Source: Halieaceae bacterium (GTDB lineage Bacteria > Pseudomonadota > Gammaproteobacteria > Pseudomonadales > Halieaceae). Taken from it: 64,000 bases of DNA. The position numbers were made by a program, and so were the translations under genes. Below the pieces are notes generated by a model. The model worked only from the letters and a program-made list of their open reading frames with translations. It was not told the DNA's origin and ran no database searches. Below, piece by piece: positions 45,804-55,636 of this stretch (positions within the stretch are counted from its first letter, which is position 1; each line of letters opens with the position of its first letter). Location of the stretch: positions 1 to 64,000 of the forward strand of contig JAPOQD010000068.1 of assembly GCA_026710905.1 (NCBI GenBank). Reading direction: 5' to 3'.

Positions 45804-46991
45804 ATGAACGGTAATGTTTCTGATCAGCTGAATACAAACGCAGCGTCTACAACGCAGGGCGTCGTACTTATGCTTGCCGCGGTGTTGCCGGTAATGGCGG
45901 TGGTGTCTTTGGTCCCGGTATTACCTCTGCTGTTACAGGAGTTCGCCGACGTTGAAGGCAGTGAATTTCTTGTCCCTATTGCGATAACGGTTCCCGCACT
46001 TTGTGTGGCTATTTTTTCGCCGCTGGCAGGATGGATATCGGATAGAGTCGGGCGTAAGAATCTGTTGCTCGGTGCGTTCATTGCTTACGCAGCGATAGGC
46101 GTACTGCCCTATTTCCTCGCGGATCTCAGACACATCATTGCTTCAAGAGTTTTTTTGGGCGTGGCAGAGGCGACTATCATGACGGTTGCTACCGCCCTGA
46201 TTGGAGACTATTTCGATGGCGAACGCCGCGAAAAGTGGGTGGCAATACAAGTCGGCGTTGCCAGTATTTCGGCTATTATATTGATAGCTATTGGCGGCAT
46301 TCTGGGCGAAACCCTGGGTTCCCGAGGGCCTTTCCTGCTCTACCTCCTGGCACTGCCCATCATGCTGGTGAGTGCCATCGTTTTGTTTGAGCCCGCTGTA
46401 CACGAGGACACTGAATTCGCACATCTTGAGGGCTTCCCGTTCAGGCAGGTATTGCCTCTGATCGCTATTACGCTCGGGGTATCGCTGCTTTTCTACACCA
46501 TCATCGTCAAATTGGGTCCCATCCTGATGCTGACGACTGTTGTGACGCCGGCCCTCATTGGCGCTGCTGGTGCGGCGGCAAACATGGGCCATGTCGGCGG
46601 TGCGATTCTATTTGGCCGGTTCAAGAGCGCTTCAGGACCTACGCTGTTGACGGCCGGTCTTGCACTCGCTGCTTCGGGATATTTCGGCCTGAGCCTCAGC
46701 GGAAGTCTCTACGTCAGTATCGCCAGTGTTGTATGTGCAAGTTTAGGGGTGGGCATCATGTTGCCCACACTATTGGCCTGGACGATGGGAATTTTGCCTC
46801 CGGTTTTTCGCGGACGGGGTACCGGTATATGGACAGGCACCTTCTTCCTTGGCCAGTTTTTCGCGCCGATTATAGCCGTCCCTTTGGAAGGCGCATTCGG
46901 TGGACTGGATAGTCTGTTGGCGGTCTATGGTGGACTTGCGCTGATCGGCGCTGTGCTTGCTTTCATAGTAGCGAGAAAGCAAGGGCACTGA
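45804..46991 (+). CDS. Major facilitator superfamily transporter
   Basis: A 395-residue, 12-helix inner-membrane carrier. It shows the loop motif LAGWISDRVGRKNLL after helix 2 and GVASISAIILIAIGG in helix 5. It is not of the AAHS signature type seen at 18679. Its operon position suggests import of the aromatic substrate delivered by the downstream TonB receptor, or export of a product. The ATG at 45804 follows GGTGAG; TTG and GTG codons upstream are less likely. Confidence 0.85.
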   Translation: MNGNVSDQLNTNAASTTQGVVLMLAAVLPVMAVVSLVPVLPLLLQEFADVEGSEFLVPIAITVPALCVAIFSPLAGWISDRVGRKNLLLGAFIAYAAIGVLPYFLADLRHIIASRVFLGVAEATIMTVATALIGDYFDGERREKWVAIQVGVASISAIILIAIGGILGETLGSRGPFLLYLLALPIMLVSAIVLFEPAVHEDTEFAHLEGFPFRQVLPLIAITLGVSLLFYTIIVKLGPILMLTTVVTPALIGAAGAAANMGHVGGAILFGRFKSASGPTLLTAGLALAASGYFGLSLSGSLYVSIASVVCASLGVGIMLPTLLAWTMGILPPVFRGRGTGIWTGTFFLGQFFAPIIAVPLEGAFGGLDSLLAVYGGLALIGAVLAFIVARKQGH

Positions 46992-47303
46992 GAAAACACT
47001 TCAAATTGCAGCGCCAATGGCCCAGGGGTTATCTGTATATTTCGAGTTACTGGAAAATTGGCAGCACCGGAGATCAACACAAAATTGAGAAACGAGATGA
47101 CGCTCAGGCAGCGCAGCAGCAGGCCAATACCCGGAAGCAATGACACCATGGCACACCAATATCTCCTGCGACGGCACAGTCTAATCATACATTTTTATTA
47201 TGATAATTGATAAAAAAAATCAATTTTACCAATACGACGATAGGCGCTAAAGTGCACCCAACAATCAGCGTATATGCCACACATAAATATAAGGAGATTC
47301 TCC
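46992..47303. promoter_or_regulatory. Spacer before the second TonB receptor, with an inverted repeat
   Basis: A 312-base spacer. aattgat (47205-47211) and atcaatt (47219-47225) surround seven As, a possible operator or promoter-proximal element. A minus-strand frame (47149-46979) begins with a hydrophobic signal-like stretch, but I do not trust it as a gene. Confidence 0.35.
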
Positions 47304-49784
47304 ATGGTCAAGTCAGCCCTAACCGCATCCAGCGTAACTGCTCTCACACTGGCTCTCGGCTTGCCGACTGCCGCGGCTCAACAGGCCGATGATCCAACAG
47401 CAAGTGGTAACACGGGTCTTGAAGAGGTGCTGGTCACGGCACAGCGCCGGGAACAATCACTGCAAGACGCGGCGGTGCCTGTTCAGACATTTAGTCAGGA
47501 TCAGCTGACCCAGGCGGGGATGGAATCTGCTCAGGACCTCGGTTTGATCTCCCCTGCGCTGGGCATTAATGCCAGCGGTGGTCCATTGACGAGCCTCTTT
47601 GTTCGGGGAGTTGGTGCTTTAACGGTTAACCCGTTGACAGACGCGGCCGTCGCTCAGAACGTCGATGGTATCTACTTGGGTCGTTCAAGTGGCGCTGCTG
47701 GACAGGCCATGTATGACCTGGAGCGGGTCGAATTGCTGAAGGGCCCCCAGGGGACTCTGTACGGTCGGAATGCGACAGGCGGTGTGGTCAATTATATTCC
47801 GAACAAACCGATCCTGGGCGAGAACTCTGGCTTTATACAAGGTGAGGTCGGCAACTACGATAAAATCGGTTTGCAGGGTGCAGCAAACCTGGCTATTTCA
47901 GACGATCTTGCGATTCGGGTTGCAGGAAATAAGCTCGAACGCGATGGATATTCGGACGATGGAACGAATGACCAGGATACGTACAGTCTGCGTGCTCAGC
48001 TATTGTTCGCGCCGAACGACAGCCTGTCTATCCGGGTGGCTGCCGATTATTCCAAACAAGAGGGTATAGGCCCGGGTGGCGACCTGATCGGAACCTATGC
48101 TAATCCACCCATGGAATCGATTACTGATTTCACACCATCAGGATTGTCGATTGATAGTGGGCCAACGGACCCGGGCGCCAATGCTATTCGTGAGGGCGTG
48201 CTGCATACGCCTTCGTTTGCCCCGTTTCAACCGATTGATCGGCGTGAGCTATTTCAGGATAACAGTTGGACCGGCTTCATGGCTGAGATTACCTATCAGA
48301 TAGATCTGGGTACGCTGACCTTCCTGCCGGCTTACCGGGAGTCAGATCAGGACTATCAGTTTTCTGGTCCGGGTTTTGCTCCCGCAAAAACCGAGGAGGA
48401 GAATGAACAAACCTCTTATGAACTCCGTTTTGCGACCGATTTTGATGGTCCCCTGAACGGCATCCTGGGCGCGTATTACATCGACGAAGAAATCAGCACG
48501 AGCGGTGTATTTGCGCAAAACTACGCGTCTCCTATACAGAATTACGATAACGGCGGCGATAGCTGGGCGATCTTCGGGCAGGGCACATTTGAGCTTACCG
48601 AGACTTTCCGCCTGAATGCCGGGATTCGCTATACGGAAGACAGCAAGTACGCAGAAGGCATCAGTGATACCTTCATTACGTTCTGCGGCGGTGCACCTTT
48701 CACAGGTAACTTCCTCACGCCGCCACTGAGCTTTGCCAATGGTTGCGCCTCGGGCGCCATGCCTGCGCACCCGATCGAGAACGATCGGGATGCATTTATT
48801 CAGTATTTTGTTGATGAAGGGCTGATTGCGCCAGATTCTGAAGCGACTATCCCAGGCATGGGGCCGCCTCCATTTTACGATTTAACGATACCCGGCGGCA
48901 TTTCTCCCGTCCTGGGGTCCATTGTGAATGTCGGCGACGGTCAGCTAGAGTCTGACCTTGACTACGACGAGGCGACCTACAGACTCGGCGTGGAATGGGA
49001 CTGGGCCGACGACAATCTCTTATATGCCACCTTTGAAACCGGTTATCGCGCTGGGGGTGTTGATCTCAGCACCGCGTCGCCGACCTATGATCCGGAATAT
49101 ATTGATGCATATACGATCGGCTCAAAAAACCGTTTCTTCGACAATACCCTGCAAGTTAACGCCGAATTGTTCCGGTGGGAATATGATGGTCAGCAGGTAA
49201 CGTACTTTACGACCCTGGAAGGAGCGTCGTCCTTCCCGATTGCGAATGCCGACGCGACAATTGAGGGTCTGGATATTGACATGATTTGGGCAGCGACTGC
49301 CAATACAACCGTCGGTTTAAGCATGCAGTTTTTGGATGCGTCTTATGACAAGCTGGAGCTGGTTTCTGATCCCGGTGCAGGACGATTTGGGTGTTCGTCT
49401 CAAGGAGTGAGTGACGGCGTTGAAAGCTATAGTTGTGCAGGAAACGACATGCTGTACTCTCCTGAATTTGGCGCCGACCTGAACCTGAACCACGTATTCA
49501 ATATCGGCAGTTTCGATCTGTCGCTGACAGCCGCCGTATCTTACCGGGACGAGCAGGAAACCAACTTCCTTTTCCTGGATGAGACGGCATCGGATTCCTA
49601 CACGACGCTTAACTTTGATGCGACGCTGTTCGCGAATGACGGAGGCTGGTCGGTTTCGGCTTACGTCAGAAATGCCGACGACGAGCGTTTCCTCATGAAC
49701 ACGAACGTATCCAACCGTGGACTAACCTACGGTATTTATTCGCCGCCGAGAACCTATGGACTTCGTTTGATGGCTGAGTTCTAG
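47304..49784 (+). CDS. TonB-dependent outer-membrane receptor
   Basis: An 826-residue receptor with a signal peptide ending near AAAQQA, the TonB-box region GLEEVLVTAQRREQSLQDA, plug motifs LFVRGVGALT, QNVDGIYLGR and VELLKGPQGTLYGRNATGGV, and a beta-barrel ending in LMAEF. The ATG at 47304 has AAGGAGA 7 bases upstream. It ends the rightward gene set behind the P450 and the MFS carrier, and is followed by a terminator. It likely imports the aromatic substrate of that set; the ligand is unknown. Confidence 0.92.
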   Translation: MVKSALTASSVTALTLALGLPTAAAQQADDPTASGNTGLEEVLVTAQRREQSLQDAAVPVQTFSQDQLTQAGMESAQDLGLISPALGINASGGPLTSLFVRGVGALTVNPLTDAAVAQNVDGIYLGRSSGAAGQAMYDLERVELLKGPQGTLYGRNATGGVVNYIPNKPILGENSGFIQGEVGNYDKIGLQGAANLAISDDLAIRVAGNKLERDGYSDDGTNDQDTYSLRAQLLFAPNDSLSIRVAADYSKQEGIGPGGDLIGTYANPPMESITDFTPSGLSIDSGPTDPGANAIREGVLHTPSFAPFQPIDRRELFQDNSWTGFMAEITYQIDLGTLTFLPAYRESDQDYQFSGPGFAPAKTEEENEQTSYELRFATDFDGPLNGILGAYYIDEEISTSGVFAQNYASPIQNYDNGGDSWAIFGQGTFELTETFRLNAGIRYTEDSKYAEGISDTFITFCGGAPFTGNFLTPPLSFANGCASGAMPAHPIENDRDAFIQYFVDEGLIAPDSEATIPGMGPPPFYDLTIPGGISPVLGSIVNVGDGQLESDLDYDEATYRLGVEWDWADDNLLYATFETGYRAGGVDLSTASPTYDPEYIDAYTIGSKNRFFDNTLQVNAELFRWEYDGQQVTYFTTLEGASSFPIANADATIEGLDIDMIWAATANTTVGLSMQFLDASYDKLELVSDPGAGRFGCSSQGVSDGVESYSCAGNDMLYSPEFGADLNLNHVFNIGSFDLSLTAAVSYRDEQETNFLFLDETASDSYTTLNFDATLFANDGGWSVSAYVRNADDERFLMNTNVSNRGLTYGIYSPPRTYGLRLMAEF

Positions 49785-49808
49785 CCTCCTAAGCCATAAA
49801 GACCGTAT

Positions 49809-49847
49809 GGGCCTTGCTTTGAAATATTGAGTAAGGCCCTTTTTTTT
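49809..49847 (+). terminator. Rho-independent terminator after the second TonB receptor
   Basis: gggccttgct (49809-49818) pairs with agtaaggccc (49830-49839) with one G-U pair, followed by eight Ts (49840-49847). It lies 25 bases past the receptor stop codon. Confidence 0.9.
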
Positions 49848-49863
49848 GAGCGGTTATGGCAAC

Positions 49864-50482
49864 TTAACTTCTCGAGGCCTGAGTCATTGAGCCCCAGGTC
49901 TCAGGCAACTGCCGTAGTTGGCGCCGAACTTGAAACACCTTAGCGATTGGCTTCGCGGCTGACTGTAATACCTCGCTCAGCAAGCAGATCCTCAATATCG
50001 CGATCCAGTCTCCGAGAAAACACCGAGCCCAATTTGTTGCCAAATCTGAAGCTAACAGATCCCCCGAAAAATAAAGTGATGCGACACCAAGACCTGCACC
50101 AATAGTCGAACTGATTGTTGCTCCAACCGTACCTAACTTGAGAGCCTTTGACGATATCGAAAGCTTTTTCCATGGGCCAGGAGCACGTAGTGCAATGGCG
50201 GCAGTGATCGCGCCCAGAGCCAAACTGAGTAGGGAGTGAGATATCTACAGTTTGGAGCGGGTCGCCAAGGCCAACGGATTCTTCGTGCATGCCGGTGTGA
50301 GTTGCGAAGGCCATCAAAAAGATAAACGCGAGAGGCTGTGCCGCTATATATCCCGCCCGCTTCAAGGGGAGCCCGACCGTATAAACGCCGGGGCACGAGG
50401 TCAGATGTACTGCTTCTTTGCATTTCCCCGGCCTGTTCCTGGCGACTTTCCCCGTCAATTCTTGACCTAGCGCAAGTGACAA
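49864..50482 (-). pseudogene. Degenerate membrane-protein-like gene, family not recognised
   Basis: Two overlapping minus-strand frames seem to be parts of one protein. The upstream part is hydrophobic (GYIAAQPLAFIFLMAFATH). It shifts near 50240 into a frame with Gly/Ala-rich segments (TVGATISSTIGAGLGVASLY and NWARCFLGDWIAIL). At least one frameshift is needed to join them. The pattern is loosely like a multi-helix sensor domain, but I do not assign a family. It lies between the catabolic genes and the integrase, a typical place for decayed mobile-element cargo. Confidence 0.35.
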
Positions 50483-50511
50483 TGACCTTTTCGCGACCTC
50501 GCGCCGCCTGA

Positions 50512-51468
50512 ATGCGAAAAATCATTATGCGACTCACCGGCATTGAATATATTCAGCCCAGGTTGCCGATATATTTCAGCCCCGTGGTAAGACGTGCAGT
50601 AACGGTACTAACCACATACCCGGGGCGGCTCACTGGTTCCTCCAAGTGTTTTGCCATGACGGACTGGTATAGATTGGAAATTTTACCCACCAAATCAGCT
50701 AGTACTCAGAAACAACGAAAATACAGCCTACCACGACTGATGACAGCTTTCGGCGATCTTATACCTCACGAGCTAACCCCTTCCATGATCTACAAGTACA
50801 TGGACCGTGTGAAGAAAATAAAATCTGAAAAGTGGGCCAATACCGATTTGGAATGCCTGTCCCATGCACTCTCTTGCGCAGTCAGATGGGGCACTATTGA
50901 CCGAAACCCGGTCATTGGCCAGGTTCGTAAATTCAGCACCAAGGGCCGCAAGCATAAGGTCAGAGATGAAGATCTCTTCTCGTTTGCAGAGTTAATTCCT
51001 CGAAAGTGGCAGCTCTATATCTCCTTAAAGCTCTGCACACGGGGAAGGAGAAAGGGAGAACTACTTCGTATCAAGTTGACTGACTGCACGGACGACGGCA
51101 TCGAGTTCCGCAATAACAAAAATCCTGACGACATCTACCTCATTGAGTGGACACAAAACCTTAAATTGATCGTAAATGAAATACGGTCATTGCCACCCAG
51201 AAGAATTGGCAGCGCATATTTATTTTTGAATCGGCATGGGAAGCCCTATATCAACGAGAGCACAGGCGAGACAAGCGGCTTTGATTCCATGTGGCAGAGA
51301 TGGATGAAGAAGGCCGAGGAAAAAGGTGTCCGGCGATTCACCGAAAACGACCTCAGAAAGAAAGCCATCGAAGGTGAAAGTCTACAGCGCGCGCAGGAAT
51401 TACTGAGACACACCACAGCGCAAACCACTAAGAAGCACTACTCAATTCGGGACAGAATAAGCACCTGA
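50512..51468 (+). CDS. Tyrosine site-specific recombinase (integrase)
   Basis: A 318-residue reading frame; ATGs at 50512 and 50656 are both possible starts, and the first 48 residues look unlike a normal integrase. A SAM-like core-binding domain (SLPRLMTAFGDLIPHELTP) is followed by the catalytic domain. The first catalytic Arg is in RRKGELLRIKLTD, ENDLRKKA replaces the usual HxLR box (Asn for His), and LLRHTTAQTTKKHY carries the nucleophile Tyr. It ends 84 bases from the 3' end of tRNA-Lys, the usual place for an island integrase. Confidence 0.85.
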   Translation: MRKIIMRLTGIEYIQPRLPIYFSPVVRRAVTVLTTYPGRLTGSSKCFAMTDWYRLEILPTKSASTQKQRKYSLPRLMTAFGDLIPHELTPSMIYKYMDRVKKIKSEKWANTDLECLSHALSCAVRWGTIDRNPVIGQVRKFSTKGRKHKVRDEDLFSFAELIPRKWQLYISLKLCTRGRRKGELLRIKLTDCTDDGIEFRNNKNPDDIYLIEWTQNLKLIVNEIRSLPPRRIGSAYLFLNRHGKPYINESTGETSGFDSMWQRWMKKAEEKGVRRFTENDLRKKAIEGESLQRAQELLRHTTAQTTKKHYSIRDRIST

Positions 51469-51552
51469 TGAGCAACAAAACGCTAATCTCTAGGGAAAAC
51501 AACCGTTTGTGGGGAAAACGATAGCAGACACTACCGCTGAAACTATCGAATA

Positions 51553-51628
51553 TGGTGGGCCGTGCTGGATTCGAACCAGCGACCAATTGGTTAAAAGCCA
51601 ACTGCTCTACCAACTGAGCTAACGGCCC
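51553..51628 (-). tRNA. tRNA-Lys (anticodon TTT)
   Basis: A full cloverleaf of 76 bases with encoded CCA. The acceptor stem is GGGCCGT/ACGGCCC, the D arm AGCTCAGTTGGTAGAGC, the anticodon loop CTTTTAA (anticodon TTT) and the T arm GCTGGTTCGAATCCAGC. Its 3' end faces the integrase gene. Confidence 0.97.
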
Positions 51629-51734
51629 CGAAAAGAGCGGCGTATGGTACGGAATCCGCTGCAACAATCAAGCACTGATCGCTACCGGCAGGGGTACACC
51701 AAGTCTTGAGGAACTGCCATGGACAAGGATGCGA

Positions 51735-52622
51735 TCAGTAATTCTCTGCAACGAAATCCCGCGCCAGTTTTACCGCGGAATTGTCGCTGTCATATTCCTT
51801 GATCACCCGGTCGAAATGTTGCCGGGCCACCTCGGGATTGCCTTTGTCAAAATAGACCTTGCCGAGTTTGAAGCGGGCATCCGCTTCCTTGTTGTTTCCG
51901 GGGTACTGTTCCAGCAACAAGGTGAATGCCTGCCGCGAGGATTCCAGGTCACGCGGGGTTATCACCAGGTAGAGTTCACCCAGCCAGTACCAGGCGTTGG
52001 GGGCAAAGCGCCCGCTGGGGTAGTCCCGCAGAAACTGTTTGAACCCGGTAACGGCCTCATCAAATTTCTGGCCAACCAACAAACCGTAAGCAGCGCGATA
52101 GGCTTCCTCTTCTCCGGGCAACACGGGCGCCACGGCACCGGACACTCCATCAGCAGCCGCGCCGGACGTATCGCCGGCGCCGTCGGCGCTACTAAGACGG
52201 CGGTCCATATCCACATAACGTTCCAGGCTCTGTTGCTTGAGTTGGCGCAATTGGTGAGCCTGCTCTTCCATCTGCCCGCGCAGTTGCCGCACTTCCTCTT
52301 GCAGCAGTTGTAACTGGTAGAACAACTCGCCGAGATTGCCGGTATTCGTTGTACCGGAGTTGGAAGTCTGGGGGACGCCGGGGGCCAGGTTGCTGCCGCC
52401 TGCGGGCGCAGGGAGCGTGTTGGTTGCGGGAGCTTGGCCTGCGCCAACGCTCGGCGTTTGGTTCGTAGCTGTTCCGGGGGTCTGGTTGCTGCCGGCAGCA
52501 TCTACCCTTGCAGCTTGTTGAGCCCGCTCGGCCTCCAGGTCGATAAAGTCCTGCCCAAAAACCGCAACGGGGCTGACACAGAATGCCAACCCCGCCAGAA
52601 TAACAAAACCTCTATGCATCAA
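51735..52622 (-). CDS. cpoB: Tol-Pal system periplasmic protein CpoB (YbgF)
   Basis: A 295-residue periplasmic protein: signal peptide (FVILAGLAFCVSPVAVFG), a low-complexity linker rich in Pro, Asn and Thr, a coiled coil (QLQLLQEEVRQLRGQMEEQ) and three C-terminal TPR repeats (for example FKLGKVYFDKGNPEVARQHF). It coordinates cell-wall synthesis with outer-membrane constriction. It is the last gene of the tol-pal operon, 2 bases after pal. Confidence 0.95.
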   Translation of the reverse strand: MMHRGFVILAGLAFCVSPVAVFGQDFIDLEAERAQQAARVDAAGSNQTPGTATNQTPSVGAGQAPATNTLPAPAGGSNLAPGVPQTSNSGTTNTGNLGELFYQLQLLQEEVRQLRGQMEEQAHQLRQLKQQSLERYVDMDRRLSSADGAGDTSGAAADGVSGAVAPVLPGEEEAYRAAYGLLVGQKFDEAVTGFKQFLRDYPSGRFAPNAWYWLGELYLVITPRDLESSRQAFTLLLEQYPGNNKEADARFKLGKVYFDKGNPEVARQHFDRVIKEYDSDNSAVKLARDFVAENY

Positions 52623-52624
52623 TA

Positions 52625-53161
52625 TTATTGAATCTCGACGCGGCGGTTCTGCGACCAGTTTTCCTCCCCGGAACCATAGGCTACCGGACGTTCTTCACCA
52701 AAACTGATCGTTTCCATCCGATAGCTGGCCACGCCATTGAGCGCCATATAGTCCATTACCGCCTTGGCCCGGCGTTCACCCAGGGCAATATTGTATTCGC
52801 GGGTGCCGCGCTCATCTGCATGACCTTCCAGACGGAACGAGCCCTCGCCGGTCTTGGCCAATGCGATATGCGCATCGAGGATATCGCGGGATGCGGCGGT
52901 CAGGGTAGAGCTGTCAAAATCGAAATACACCACGTTGCCCACCGCGGCCGCTGCATCTTCCAGCGCCTGCTGAGCAGCCATGGCTGCTTCCTGCGCAGCC
53001 TGTGCCGCAGCAGCTTCCTCAGCAGCAGCTTGCTCGGCGGCGCGGCGAGCTTCCGCTTCCGCGGCGTCATCGACTGTGCTCTTGCTGCCAGCACACCCCG
53101 CCATCCAGATGACAGCAAACAGTATTGATAATGCCTTTCCGGCGCCGGATACTTTTTTCAT
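52625..53161 (-). CDS. pal: Peptidoglycan-associated lipoprotein Pal
   Basis: A 178-residue outer-membrane lipoprotein with the lipobox WMAGC, an Ala/Glu-rich helical linker of about 45 residues that is longer than in E. coli Pal, and the OmpA-like peptidoglycan-binding domain (NVVYFDFDSSTL, LEGHADERGTREYNIALGER, SQNRRVEI). It anchors the outer membrane to the wall and binds TolB. Confidence 0.96.
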   Translation of the reverse strand: MKKVSGAGKALSILFAVIWMAGCAGSKSTVDDAAEAEARRAAEQAAAEEAAAAQAAQEAAMAAQQALEDAAAAVGNVVYFDFDSSTLTAASRDILDAHIALAKTGEGSFRLEGHADERGTREYNIALGERRAKAVMDYMALNGVASYRMETISFGEERPVAYGSGEENWSQNRRVEIQ

Positions 53162-53193
53162 AACTTGCCTCTTCCTTTTCCTGTTTCAGAGTT

Positions 53194-54495
53194 TCATGGG
53201 TTATCGAGATATGGCGACCATGCCGGCTCTCGAACATCTCCCGCACGCGACGGCAGTCTGAACTTCACTTTACCATCAACTGATACCGCGGCCAATATTC
53301 CCCGACCGTCATATTTGGTTGCATACAATAACATAGAGCCGTTGGGTGCGATACTGGGAGATTCATCCAATTCCGTGGTTGTCAGTATATGCAACCTGCC
53401 CCTTTTCAGGTCCTGAACCGCAATGTGAAAACGATCATCCTCCTGGTTTACCAATGCCATGGTGCGTCCGTCAGCCGCCACGGTAGCCCGCGCATTCCAA
53501 CTCCCTTCGTATGTCACCCGCTCGGTCTTCCCGCTTGACAGGTCCACCTGATAGATCTGCGGCTTTCCACCCCGGTCGGAGGTAAATAACAGGGTCCGGC
53601 CATCGGGCATCCAGGTGGGTTCGGTTTCAATAGCGTAATGGTGAGTCATGCGGCGCAATCTGCGGCTGGCAAGGTCGAGAACATAGATATCCGGGTTGCC
53701 GTCCTTGGACAGCACCAGGGCCAGGCTGTTGCCATCCGGCGACCAGGCCGGCGCACCGTTGATGCCCCGGTAGGCAGTCAGTTGCTCACGCTGTCCATTC
53801 TCCAGGTCATGCCGATAGATGGCGGGTTTACCCGTTTCGAAAGACACATAGGCAATTTGCCGTCCATCCGGCGCCCAGGCCGGACTGAGAATGGGTTCAT
53901 TGGTCTCCAGCACCAGTTTCGCCCGGGCGCCGTCGGAGTCCGCCTGCATGAGGCGAAACGTATCCTTGGCGGCTAGCCGTTGCGTAACGGCAACATAGAG
54001 AATCCTGGTTGCAAAGGCGCCGCGTATGCCGGTGAGTTGATGGTAGACGGCATCGCCGACTCGATGGGCCAGCATACGCAATTCATCGGGGGAGCCGGAT
54101 TCACTGCCGCTGAGAATGCGCTGCTGCTTGTACACATCAAACAGTTCGTATTCGACAGTGGTGGCGGCAGAGTCTTCAGACAACCTGCCGATCAACAGGT
54201 ATTCCACATTGGATGCACGCCAATCACGGTAGTACACCTCTGACTCACTACTGGGCATACCCAGCATATCCGCCCTTCCCAATGGCGCGAATTGCCCACT
54301 GCGTTGCAGATCCTGCTCGACTATCTGGGCCACGTCCTGTGGCGCCGCGCCCCAGCCCGACCAGGAAAAAGGCGCCACGGCAATAGCTGTGGGATCGTCC
54401 CGGCCCGCGGTGATTTCGATCACCAACTCAGCCTGCGCGAATGTGGGCGCCAGCCAAAGCAAGAAAAATAATAGCTGTTTCGGGTATTTCATCAA
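53194..54495 (-). CDS. tolB: Tol-Pal system beta-propeller protein TolB
   Basis: A 433-residue periplasmic protein: signal peptide ([15 protein letters not shown]), an N-terminal alpha/beta domain ([20 protein letters not shown]), and a six-bladed propeller with repeats such as [16 protein letters not shown] and [16 protein letters not shown]. It links Pal to TolA. Its ATG overlaps the tolA stop (ATGA). Confidence 0.96.
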   Translation of the reverse strand: MMKYPKQLLFFLLWLAPTFAQAELVIEITAGRDDPTAIAVAPFSWSGWGAAPQDVAQIVEQDLQRSGQFAPLGRADMLGMPSSESEVYYRDWRASNVEYLLIGRLSEDSAATTVEYELFDVYKQQRILSGSESGSPDELRMLAHRVGDAVYHQLTGIRGAFATRILYVAVTQRLAAKDTFRLMQADSDGARAKLVLETNEPILSPAWAPDGRQIAYVSFETGKPAIYRHDLENGQREQLTAYRGINGAPAWSPDGNSLALVLSKDGNPDIYVLDLASRRLRRMTHHYAIETEPTWMPDGRTLLFTSDRGGKPQIYQVDLSSGKTERVTYEGSWNARATVAADGRTMALVNQEDDRFHIAVQDLKRGRLHILTTTELDESPSIAPNGSMLLYATKYDGRGILAAVSVDGKVKFRLPSRAGDVREPAWSPYLDNP

Positions 54496-55214
54496 AAACG
54501 TAAATCCTCCGGTTTGAACAACAGACGGAAGCGGCGAAAGCTGCGCTCAAAAACCCGCGGGGGCAGTTGTTGCAGTTCCGGAAAGCGCGCTGCCTTCTGT
54601 ACGGCGTTTACCGCCGAACGGTCAAAAGCCAACAAACCACTGCTACGAGCCACGGTCACACTGACCACTTCCCCGGAGGGAATCAATTGAATGACAAGTT
54701 CCACCACCATCCCATTGCGTGCGCTGGGCGGCCGACTCCAGTGATTTTGCACTGTGTTGCTGATCAAGGCGATATACCTGTTCGCCATCGCTTCATCACT
54801 GGACTGCTCCAGGCGGTCCGCCTCCCCTGCCACGGCGAGGGCCAGTTCCCGGCGGGCCAGAGCCGTTTGTTCCTCTGTGCTCAAAGTCTGCGGTTCCGGC
54901 CTCGGGGTGACCTCCGGCGCCGGCTTGGGCTTGGGCTTGGGCCTTTGCGGCTGGGCCGGTTTTACACTTGGTTTCGGGGTCACCGGCGCGGGTTCGGGCC
55001 TGGCCACTACGGGTTGCCGTCTTGGCGCCGGCGCCGGGCGGGGGGCAGCTACCAACTTCGCGACAATGTGTTTGGGCTGCATCACGGGTTGCACGGAATC
55101 CTTTTGGCGAAACGACCAATTCAACGTCACCGCAGACAGTAGCAGCAGATGCAGCAACACACTGGCTGCCGCCGGCCACCAATAAAACGCCCGTCCGGCA
55201 ATGATCGTGCTCAT
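54492..55214 (-). CDS. tolA: Cell-envelope integrity protein TolA
   Basis: A 240-residue inner-membrane protein: a single N-terminal membrane helix (residues about 12-30), a Pro/Lys-rich central region ([32 protein letters not shown]) that is short and partly non-helical compared with E. coli TolA, and a TonB/TolA-like C-terminal domain ([20 protein letters not shown]). It carries force from TolQR to TolB and Pal. Confidence 0.94.
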   Translation of the reverse strand: MSTIIAGRAFYWWPAAASVLLHLLLLSAVTLNWSFRQKDSVQPVMQPKHIVAKLVAAPRPAPAPRRQPVVARPEPAPVTPKPSVKPAQPQRPKPKPKPAPEVTPRPEPQTLSTEEQTALARRELALAVAGEADRLEQSSDEAMANRYIALISNTVQNHWSRPPSARNGMVVELVIQLIPSGEVVSVTVARSSGLLAFDRSAVNAVQKAARFPELQQLPPRVFERSFRRFRLLFKPEDLRF

Positions 55215-55636
55215 TGGGGATCTTCCGTGACCAGGCCGACGCCGGGAGCCCCGGCTTCCTGCAGCGCCGCCATCAAGCTCACCACCTGGCCGTAGGGCAC
55301 GGCCTGGTCGCCCCAGACCAGCACAGGTTTGTCCGGGCTGCGCCGCATGACCACGGAAACTCTTTGCTTGACGGTGGCGAGACTCAACACCTGCCCTTGG
55401 CCGGCGCCCAGGTTGAGAAACAACTCACCGCCCGCATTAATGGAAACAATCAATGGCTCGGGGTCCTGATTGTCCACCGGGTCGGTGGCGGCTTCAGGTA
55501 AATCGACTTTGACGCCCTGCATCAGTAGTGGTGCGGTTACCATGAAAATAATCAGCAGTACCAGCATCACGTCGATGTAGGGAACCACATTGATTTCGGA
55601 CATGGGCCGGTGTTTTTTCCGAGGCTGGGCCATCAT
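55211..55636 (-). CDS. tolR: Tol-Pal system protein TolR
   Basis: A 141-residue ExbD/TolR protein. The N-terminal membrane helix contains the proton-path Asp (INVVPYIDVMLVLLIIFMV), followed by a periplasmic domain that ends VGLVTEDPQ. It forms the proton-driven motor with TolQ. It follows tolQ directly and overlaps tolA by 4 bases. Confidence 0.95.
   Translation of the reverse strand: MMAQPRKKHRPMSEINVVPYIDVMLVLLIIFMVTAPLLMQGVKVDLPEAATDPVDNQDPEPLIVSINAGGELFLNLGAGQGQVLSLATVKQRVSVVMRRSPDKPVLVWGDQAVPYGQVVSLMAALQEAGAPGVGLVTEDPQ

Noticed and set aside
46925-47188. Small minus-strand gene between the MFS carrier and the TonB receptor
   Set aside because: It has a hydrophobic start but no convincing ribosome binding site, overlaps the end of the MFS gene and lacks any known motif.
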